Source of the DNA: Clostridia bacterium
Lineage (GTDB): Bacteria; Bacillota; Clostridia; Oscillospirales; UBA644
Length of the DNA: 46,660 bases
Assembly: GCA_017621705.1 (NCBI GenBank)
Contig: JAGASR010000027.1
Span: 1-46,660 of the forward strand
Reading direction: 5' to 3'
A model generated the notes under the pieces. That model did not search any database. It was not told the origin of the DNA and worked only from the letters and a program-made list of their open reading frames with translations. The position numbers and the translations under genes are program-made. Each line of letters begins with the position of its first letter. The first letter of the stretch is position 1. Positions 41,980 through 46,660 of this stretch are shown here, in pieces.

Positions 41980-42513
41980 TTAGAACTTCTTACGGCGCTC
42001 TTTGAGAGTATAGTCATACCCTGGCTTCCCGCATCGGTCACAGCTATCCTTCTGCTTCTGGAACGGGTCGAGCCTGCTGATGATATAAGCTCTTGTGTCC
42101 ATATACTCCTGTAAGCAGCGACCACAGAGGCATCGTGTTTCTGTTCGGACCGTTTGATATCTCCACATCCCCAGGGTCTTCTTCAGCCCATTGGAAATAG
42201 CATTGAGCATGTCCCCGTCATCAACGATGCCGATGTACGCACCCAGCTCATTCTGGTTCACCGTTCGGATCTGCTCCAGGAGAACAACAGAGGGCTGCGT
42301 AAGGCCGAACTCTTCACCCAGGAAAATATGAGAAGGGAGATACTTGCACTTATGTTCGCTGGAGATTGCGGCGATGACTGTGGTAGGGCTGTGCTCGTTG
42401 AAGTTATCTGCCTGAACCACAAGAACAGGACGTCGGCCTGCCTGTACGGAACCGCTGTGCTCGCCGAAGTCGTAGCAGTAGATTTCACCGTGCTTAACTT
42501 TTCGATCCATCAT
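41980..42513 (-). CDS. PemK/MazF-like toxin domain with a cysteine-rich C-terminal tail
   Basis: Protein of 177 residues. Residues 1 to about 115 have the PemK/MazF fold: HGEIYCYDFG, then GRRPVLVVQADNFNEHSPTTVIAAISS, and SVVLLEQIRTVNQNEL. MazF-type toxins cut mRNA at short motifs. The rest is unusual: CLCGRCLQEY and CDRCGKPGYDYTL look like a zinc-binding tail. No antitoxin gene is adjacent on either side. The ribosome binding site is weak (AGCGAG). It is often seen in clostridial mobile elements; whether it is a toxin here is not shown. Confidence 0.8.
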   Translation of the reverse strand: MMDRKVKHGEIYCYDFGEHSGSVQAGRRPVLVVQADNFNEHSPTTVIAAISSEHKCKYLPSHIFLGEEFGLTQPSVVLLEQIRTVNQNELGAYIGIVDDGDMLNAISNGLKKTLGMWRYQTVRTETRCLCGRCLQEYMDTRAYIISRLDPFQKQKDSCDRCGKPGYDYTLKERRKKF

Positions 42514-42578
42514 AATGTATTTTCTCGCTTTCTGATGTCGTAGAGGAATGTCCTCTCACTGATTCGGAAAGCAGAGGG

Positions 42579-43115
42579 TTAATTATCAACGCCCTTCAAC
42601 AGTTTTTTTAGCGTTGCCAGGGATCTGCTAATGCTTTGCTGAACTGCCTGCGGTGAAACACCTTCGGCAGCGGCGATGTCTACGAAAGACTCACCATCGA
42701 AAAAGTGCCTCATAATTCGTTCCTTCTGAGCAGGCGGAAGCGAATCAATCAATTCATGAAGTGCGGACCGTTTCAGCTCGTCCTCAAAAGGATCGACGAT
42801 CATTTCCGGATGATACTTCTCAAATTCGCCGTCCTCGTAAGGATACAAATCCCCGTATTTGGCATTGCGAAGGGCGAACTTCCTATTGTTGCTATTAAAA
42901 CGAACAATGGGCAGGGCCATTTCTGCGGAAAGATAAAGATAAGGCTCGTATTCAGCCAGCTCTTCAGAATACTTTTCCCGTAATTCTTTTTCGGGCAGTG
43001 ACGAAGCAACTGCCCAGATTTCCTCTCCCTTGTAATAGGGATATTCCATTCTTAAATTGAATACACGATAATCGTCCTTGAACAGACGACGGTAATCATC
43101 GCAATGATATGACAT
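42579..43115 (-). CDS. Sigma-70-like factor with region 4 helix-turn-helix
   Basis: Protein of 178 residues. The C-terminal 65 residues match sigma region 4 (LHELIDSLPPAQKERIMRHFFDGESFVDIAAAEGVSPQAVQQSISRSLATLKKLL). The N-terminal part is aromatic and acidic, and a usual region 2 is not evident. Such short factors are common in conjugative and mobilisable elements of Clostridia. GGAGG lies 8 bases before the ATG. The region upstream holds two hairpins and the 11-bp direct repeats. Confidence 0.83.
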   Translation of the reverse strand: MSYHCDDYRRLFKDDYRVFNLRMEYPYYKGEEIWAVASSLPEKELREKYSEELAEYEPYLYLSAEMALPIVRFNSNNRKFALRNAKYGDLYPYEDGEFEKYHPEMIVDPFEDELKRSALHELIDSLPPAQKERIMRHFFDGESFVDIAAAEGVSPQAVQQSISRSLATLKKLLKGVDN

Positions 43116-43200
43116 TATGTAGTCCTCCGATTTTTTGAGATTTGGGTTGGGTGGCCAAATCTCGGCGGAGGGCCGCGACAGTGTTGATACCCTATAAAGA

Positions 43201-43246
43201 CAAAAAAAGAAGGGACGCCTTTGCAGCGAACTACAAAAGCGTCCCT
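43201..43246 (-). terminator. Terminator-like hairpin upstream of the sigma-like gene
   Basis: Stem AGGGACGC (43211-43218) with GCGTCCCT (43239-43246), extended by further pairs, followed on the minus strand by TTCTTTTTTTG. It would stop transcripts arriving from the SARP-type gene side. Confidence 0.75.
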
Positions 43247-43277
43247 ATGACGGTTTACCTCTGGAGACAATGAAAGA

Positions 43278-43330
43278 ACCCCCGTGAATTAGTTTAGAGC
43301 TTTTGCTCTAAAAGGCTAATTCACGGGGGT
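43278..43330 (-). terminator. Very long hairpin, 23 base pairs, terminator-like
   Basis: Perfect 15-base arms 43278-43292 and 43316-43330, then 8 more pairs (43293-43300 with 43305-43312) past a 3-base bulge, loop TTTT. On the minus strand it is followed by TCTTTCATT, a weak T tract. Confidence 0.7.
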
Positions 43331-43466
43331 GTGATGAAAGTTTTTGGTTGTGTGATGGATGTTGATTTCAGCCGTTCAACGTTGGATGAATGTGCGATGG
43401 CTGAATTTCGTCACAAATTCGTGTGTGATGAATGTGTGATGGGTGTTGAATGAATGTTGGATGGAC
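43329..43466. repeat. Phased 11-bp direct repeats, candidate SARP binding array
   Basis: Four tandem 11-mers start at 43423, 43434, 43445 and 43456 (GTGTGATGAAT, GTGTGATGGGT, GTTGAATGAAT, GTTGGATGGAC). A pair starts at 43381 and 43392 (GTTGGATGAAT, GTGCGATGGCT). A further copy is at 43350 with a decayed partner at 43361, and one at 43329. Consensus GT(G/T)-N-(G/A)ATG-R-R-T. Confidence 0.8.
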
Positions 43467-43476
43467 TCTTTTCGAG

Positions 43477-44895
43477 TTATTCATCAGCGAAAAGGATGCT
43501 AAACGGTAAGGTATTGTCTTGCATTACATACTTCTTCAAGTTAGTGAACTCCTCGCCCGTTAAAAGCGACTTTGCACGTATGATCTCGTTCTTGGCAAGT
43601 TCCAGAGCACCAAGATGGCTCATGGCGTGGATAAGCCAGTAATGAGCTTTCACATTTTCCGGTGTCAGCTCAATGGCTCTTGCCGCGTACTGTTGAACAC
43701 CGGTGTAGTCTTCTGCCTGATCGAGTGTAGCCAGCAATTCATTGACAATACCAATATACCGCATTTTATAGTGAGTGACCGTTCCGATAATCCAATGCTC
43801 ATCACAGGCATTTTCAAATACCGGTCCTTTATACAGGGCAACCGCCTGCTTCAAAAGATCAACCTTGTGAGGGATTGTAACTGCGTGCTGCGCCTGCTCC
43901 CAAAGCAGATCAAACTGCTGCAGATCAGTCATGATCCGGAAATCATGATTTATCTGATAACCGTTGGCAGTAGACTCGATCAGCTGGTAAGGCGAAATCA
44001 GAGAAAAAGCTTTTCGGAAGGTTCTAACGTACCCACGGATATATGTACTGAGCGTTTCCCACTTGTCCTCGCTTTCGGGCCACAGTGCTTCGACAATCTC
44101 CAAAGGAGAATGAGCCGATTTCCGGTTAAGCATGAGATAGGTAGCAACACGGCTACTCTTCGGAGAGTTGAAGTCTCTCTCATGCAACACACCAGCAGAG
44201 GTATAGAGCGCCATACTGCCGAAGAAGTTAATGATGATATCCTTATCGCTTTGAATTTCATCAAGAGAAAGCGTCATCTTAGCGCTATCAATGGTCTTTT
44301 GCTGAGCCATTGCCCGATGGAGTACATAAGCCAGGATGCTCATCATACTGGGCCGTTCGATATATCTTGTGGGATTCCTGATTGCAAGAAAGCCGACCGG
44401 ATTAGGGCCAAACGGAACACCGATGACAGATTCCACTTTCAGACGCTTGTAGACCTCATATTCCTGCGGGTATTCTTTCTGGACAGCTTTTATGTCAGTA
44501 ACGATGATTGGAGAACCATTGTTTAGCGATCTAACCCAGTTTGGCATGAACTTTGCGATTTCAAACTCCTGGAAGAGCATCATCGTTCTGTCGTAGCTTC
44601 TCAGGTTGTACCACCAGAGCGGGTTCCAGACGTCAAGCTCCAGATCTACATCGAGAATACCAGCCCAATCGCCACCATAAAACTGACAGGCAGTTTTTAG
44701 GGTTTCCATAGCGATTTCTTTGGGATCATCGCTTGTATGCAGATATGCCTCAAGCGCACTGACCGTTTGCTCCAACTCAATGCAATAGTCAATATATTCC
44801 TGATCGTATTTTTGTGTTTTAGGAGGAACAGGTTGGAACGGTTCCTCCGATTTCTTCTCTGCCCGTCCAAACAGGCTACCAAACAAACTTGCCAT
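43477..44895 (-). CDS. SARP-type regulator: GAF-like, winged helix and BTAD domains
   Basis: Protein of 472 residues. After a short start (ASLFGSLFGRAEKKSEEP), residues about 45-220 look like a GAF sensor domain (TLKTACQFYGGDWAGILDVD, then ESVIGVPFGPNPVGFLAI). Residues about 260-345 form an OmpR-type winged helix (NSPKSSRVATYLMLN, HSPLEIVEALWPES, TYIRGYVRTFRKAF). The end is a bacterial transcriptional activation domain of helical repeats (DLLWEQAQHAV, NELLATLDQAEDYTGVQQYAARAIELTPENVKAHYWLIHAM). The ATG at 44895 follows AGGAGG by 7 bases. A terminator abuts that binding site, and 11-bp direct repeats follow the gene. The ligand is unknown. Confidence 0.85.
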   Translation of the reverse strand: MASLFGSLFGRAEKKSEEPFQPVPPKTQKYDQEYIDYCIELEQTVSALEAYLHTSDDPKEIAMETLKTACQFYGGDWAGILDVDLELDVWNPLWWYNLRSYDRTMMLFQEFEIAKFMPNWVRSLNNGSPIIVTDIKAVQKEYPQEYEVYKRLKVESVIGVPFGPNPVGFLAIRNPTRYIERPSMMSILAYVLHRAMAQQKTIDSAKMTLSLDEIQSDKDIIINFFGSMALYTSAGVLHERDFNSPKSSRVATYLMLNRKSAHSPLEIVEALWPESEDKWETLSTYIRGYVRTFRKAFSLISPYQLIESTANGYQINHDFRIMTDLQQFDLLWEQAQHAVTIPHKVDLLKQAVALYKGPVFENACDEHWIIGTVTHYKMRYIGIVNELLATLDQAEDYTGVQQYAARAIELTPENVKAHYWLIHAMSHLGALELAKNEIIRAKSLLTGEEFTNLKKYVMQDNTLPFSILFADE

Positions 44896-44912
44896 TTCAA
44901 TGCCTCCTAACG

Positions 44913-44991
44913 AAAAACAGCGCAAGGCTCACCAGTCGGTGTAACTGGCAGTCTTGCGCTGTTTGAATGTGCTGCCAGCTATCCATGGCAG
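44913..44991 (-). promoter_or_regulatory. Candidate attenuator abutting the SARP-type gene's ribosome binding site
   Basis: Terminator stem AAACAGCGCAAG (44915-44926) with CTTGCGCTGTTT (44953-44964), plus inner pairs CCAGT/ACTGG, ends in TTTTT five bases before AGGAGG (44903-44908). Upstream a small stem CTGCCA/TGGCAG (44972-44991) has an arm that could instead pair with CTGCCAG inside the terminator (44945-44951 on plus). Confidence 0.65.
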
Positions 44992-45020
44992 TTCATATAT
45001 CAGGCAGGTACGCAGGAGTG

Positions 45021-45299
45021 TTAGTCCTTTTTATTGGAAAAGATTCTGTCCGGAAATACAGATGCACTAATCAGATCAGCAGGATCAATTTCAAGAGCAT
45101 CTGCAATATTGAAGAAGACTTCGAGAGAAAAGGGACGAGCAATTCCCGGTGCCTCGATGGAGCTGATATGTGAACGGCTGACATTGGCTTTTTCAGCCAA
45201 CTGTTCCTGAGACATACCGCGCATCTTTCTGAGAGCTGCAATAGCGATGCCCAGGTGAACATAGCGATCTCGGTTTTTTAGTACATTTTCATTGTTCAT
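45021..45299 (-). CDS. Small XRE-family regulator
   Basis: Protein of 92 residues, almost all one XRE helix-turn-helix (LGIAIAALRKMRGMSQEQLAEKANVSRSHISSIEA, then FFNIADALEIDPADLI). Regulators of this size and type commonly control mobile elements. GGAGG lies 9 bases before the ATG. Its -10 is TATAAT at 45348-45353 on the minus strand, with no good -35. It reads toward the SARP-type gene and may be co-transcribed up to the attenuator. Confidence 0.88.
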   Translation of the reverse strand: MNNENVLKNRDRYVHLGIAIAALRKMRGMSQEQLAEKANVSRSHISSIEAPGIARPFSLEVFFNIADALEIDPADLISASVFPDRIFSNKKD

Positions 45300-45563
45300 G
45301 GTGCATCACCTCCCACATTCTCTTAGGGGATTTTCTCCCTATATATATTATAGGTTCTTTCATCTCAAAACGCTGTACCTGCCGAAAAGCACTTGTTTAA
45401 TATTTTGAGCAATAGTGCGAATTAAATGGTTTGCGTTATAATTTATGAGCAAATATCGCTGGTAATGACAGAGTACTGATGTGCAAATTGATAGTTCTCG
45501 GACACTAAATTTGTTTGTCTTTGTTTGTCAGTAAAAAACAAACATGAAATATACAAATCCCAT
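45300..45563. other. Intergenic region without supportable genes
   Basis: Contains the XRE gene's promoter region and AT-rich sequence around 45400-45560 with TTTGTTTGTC repeats (45507-45529). I see no coding frame with a ribosome binding site on either strand. Confidence 0.5.
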
Positions 45564-45695
45564 TTACAAGACTTTGGCTTTGGGGGGCTCCGGTACAACG
45601 GGCTTTTGTTCGGGTCTATTGCCACCGCCCACTACGGGCTTGGGTTTATCCTCCGGGGACACGGCTTTGCCAGTAGACTTGTCTACGATTTGGCT
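45564..45695 (-). pseudogene. C-terminal remnant of a proline-rich protein
   Basis: The minus strand carries an open frame of 43 codons bounded by stops, reading IVDKSTGKAVSPEDKPKPVV, then GGGNRPEQKPVVPEPPKAKVL and a stop, with no start codon or binding site. The composition is that of a proline-lysine-rich tail of a surface or mobilisation protein, so this is probably the leftover end of a deleted gene. Confidence 0.45.
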
Positions 45696-45855
45696 TTATG
45701 AAGAAGCTCAGCTTGGACAATATTGACGAGCAGCTTCGCACCCGTAACTACAAGCCCCTTATCAAAGACTAAACTGCTACTGTCAGTAGTAGTGCTTCTG
45801 TTCGCTCTTGTTTATAATTAAGCCATAAAAGAAAAACAAAAGGAGAGCGACAGAT

Positions 45856-45921
45856 ATGAAAAAAGAAAACATCGGCGTTGTTAAGAGCGTTGACATAAGA
45901 AAACAAGCAAGAATCCAGTAA
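45856..45921 (+). CDS. Very short open frame, 21 aa, leader peptide or truncated gene start
   Basis: Translation MKKENIGVVKSVDIRKQARI ends after one more residue (Q). A clear AAAAGGAG lies 10 bases before the ATG and a TATAAT at 45814-45819 upstream (weak -35). It could be the intact start of a gene whose remainder was lost, or a leader peptide. Confidence 0.4.
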   Translation: MKKENIGVVKSVDIRKQARIQ

Positions 45922-45979
45922 AATCAACGCTTTTAAGGGCAGTGGGCAAACAGGTTAGCTCAAAAATTGAATAACCGAG

Positions 45980-46020
45980 CGACAAAAGGGATGTTACCGC
46001 AAGGCAGCATCCCTTTTCGC
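45980..46020 (+). terminator. Hairpin after the 21-aa frame
   Basis: Stem AAAAGGGATG (45984-45993) with CATCCCTTTT (46008-46017), extended outward by GCG/CGC. Confidence 0.65.
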
Positions 46021-46027
46021 ATCCCGC

Positions 46028-46066
46028 AACGCCGCAGATTTTGAAAGAAGTCTGCGGCGTTTTTTT
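46028..46066 (+). terminator. Strong terminator before the small Cys-rich gene
   Basis: Eleven-base perfect stem AACGCCGCAGA (46028-46038) with TCTGCGGCGTT (46051-46061), then a run of T's to 46066. It is 15 bases upstream of the next ribosome binding site, leaving little room for a promoter. Confidence 0.85.
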
Positions 46067-46098
46067 CTGCCCAAATCCAGAAAGGAGGCGCAGCCGGA

Positions 46099-46311
46099 AT
46101 GTACTTTATGAGCGGTAAAAGCCGCGCATTTGAAATGCTCATGCAGGGAAAGCCCAGATTTGACCGGTACGAGAACGGCTGCACCGAGCATGAGGATTGT
46201 AACACCTGCCACTTCTACCGTCCGCACTGGAAATATCGGTTTTGTGTATATGCCGAGTGTCCGTATGAACCGGGCAGACTGACCGCAATCCGGCGCAGCA
46301 AGGCAGAGTGA
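46099..46311 (+). CDS. Small cysteine-rich mobile-element protein, 70 aa
   Basis: Protein of 70 residues with Cys at 28, 34, 37, 49 and 54 (NGCTEHEDCNTCHFYRPHWKYRFCVYAECPYEPGRL), a likely zinc-binding fold. Proteins of this type occur next to mobilisation genes in clostridial elements; no function is known to me. AAAGGAGG lies 10 bases before the ATG. After its stop, a second good binding site (AAAGGAG, 46317-46323) and ATG start a gene that is cut off at about 46330. Confidence 0.78.
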   Translation: MYFMSGKSRAFEMLMQGKPRFDRYENGCTEHEDCNTCHFYRPHWKYRFCVYAECPYEPGRLTAIRRSKAE

Positions 46312-46329
46312 GCGAAAGGAGATGATATG

Positions 46330-46660
46330 CTCTGCAAAATCCACGGCACAGAAAATCAGGTGGTTATGCACATGACCTTTGTCAATATGGGTAGTCAGTA
46401 CATATTCATATTTACTGCCAAGGATGCTGTCGGCAAGCTGCCGCCCGATCTCATGGGCTGCTTCCGGCGTAACCTCGCCCGGTTCAAATGCCTGTATCAG
46501 GTGATGGGCAAGGTTATTGCCCTTATTCATTGCCCGCAGCCGCGTTTTCTCAAACTCAATGTCTGCGGTTTCCACCGCGCAGCCGAAAGAGGATACATAG
46601 AGTTTGCCCTCTGTCTTTGCCGGGTTGGTAATGTAGTCAAGGGCTTTCTTCAAGGTGCTT
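46330..46660 (-). pseudogene. Relaxase (MobA/MobL/VirD2-like) N-terminal fragment, open at the window edge
   Basis: The minus strand codes, from the window end, for LKKALDYITNPAKTEGKLYV, then SSFGCAVETADIEF, NLAHHLIQAFEPGEVTPEAAHEIGRQL and TTHIDKGHVHNHLIFCAVDF. The catalytic tyrosine motif (DYITNP) and the three-histidine motif (HIDKGHVHNHLIF) are present. The start lies outside the window. After about CAVDFAEH the frame runs on into the antisense of the 70-aa gene, so the true relaxase is truncated here, by inversion or deletion, and probably inactive. Confidence 0.75.

Noticed and set aside
45544..45726. A 60-aa plus-strand protein
   Set aside because: No ribosome binding site; the minus strand in the same place reads as a proline-rich tail with sensible composition, so the plus frame is its shadow.
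46330..46653. A plus-strand gene starting at 46327 with a good ribosome binding site
   Set aside because: The binding site is real, but beyond about 46330 the sequence is the antisense of a relaxase with intact catalytic motifs, so the original gene was cut off there.

Overview
The window looks like a chromosome segment of an anaerobic, spore-forming member of the Clostridia, probably a gut or rumen plant-fibre degrader. The evidence is an oxygen-independent class III ribonucleotide reductase pair (nrdD, nrdG), the sporulation hydrolase spoIIP behind a SigE-like promoter, AGGAGG-type ribosome binding sites, a threonyl T-box, and many cytoplasmic glycoside hydrolases. I cannot name a genus. 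About seventeen SigA-type promoters can be read directly, with a 17-base spacer in each (a spacer I partly searched for).

Layout: 0-5 kb carries a YesL-like membrane protein, a Gfo/Idh/MocA oxidoreductase, an HdeD-like protein, trxB and a split chromate-type transporter. 5-8.3 kb is the nrdD/nrdG pair, with a redoxin domain fused to NrdD and two NrdR-like boxes. 8.4-13.7 kb has spoIIP, an orphan sugar-binding lipoprotein, a PAP2 phosphatase, two unknown membrane proteins and a TIM-barrel epimerase. tRNA-His(GTG) lies at 13.87 kb, followed by the first of three URO-D-like proteins and several very small proteins. 16.5-22.4 kb holds a second epimerase, an ltaE / GH78-like / PHP operon and an XRE regulator with a repetitive hydrophobic tail. 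22.7-24.8 kb is thrS (no TGS domain) under a T-box.

25.9-39.4 kb is a plant-glycan block. xylA is divergent from a GH116-GH51 operon. A second operon reads URO-D-like, GH95, URO-D-like, GH127, next to an AGE-family epimerase. None of these enzymes has a signal peptide, so imported oligosaccharides are probably trimmed in the cytoplasm. Alpha-L-fucosidase/galactosidase, arabinofuranosidases and xylose isomerase together suggest decorated hemicellulose or pectin side chains. No sugar permease is visible. A 335-bp non-coding element with 14-bp terminal inverted repeats and a 24-bp-period hairpin array lies between the two operons.

From about 41.56 kb to the end the sequence looks like the end of an integrative element. 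A TATTATTCCCACTC motif matches the 3' end expected of guaA, a known integration target, and it is followed by a PemK/MazF-like toxin, a sigma-like factor, a SARP-type (GAF-wHTH-BTAD) regulator, a small XRE regulator and a rearranged mobilisation module with a relaxase fragment. The most unusual signals are the 11-bp-period direct repeats next to the SARP-type gene, the terminator abutting that gene's ribosome binding site with mutually exclusive upstream pairings, the 24-bp hairpin array, and the shared H-x-D-G motif in three URO-D-like proteins, two of which sit in a glycosidase operon.
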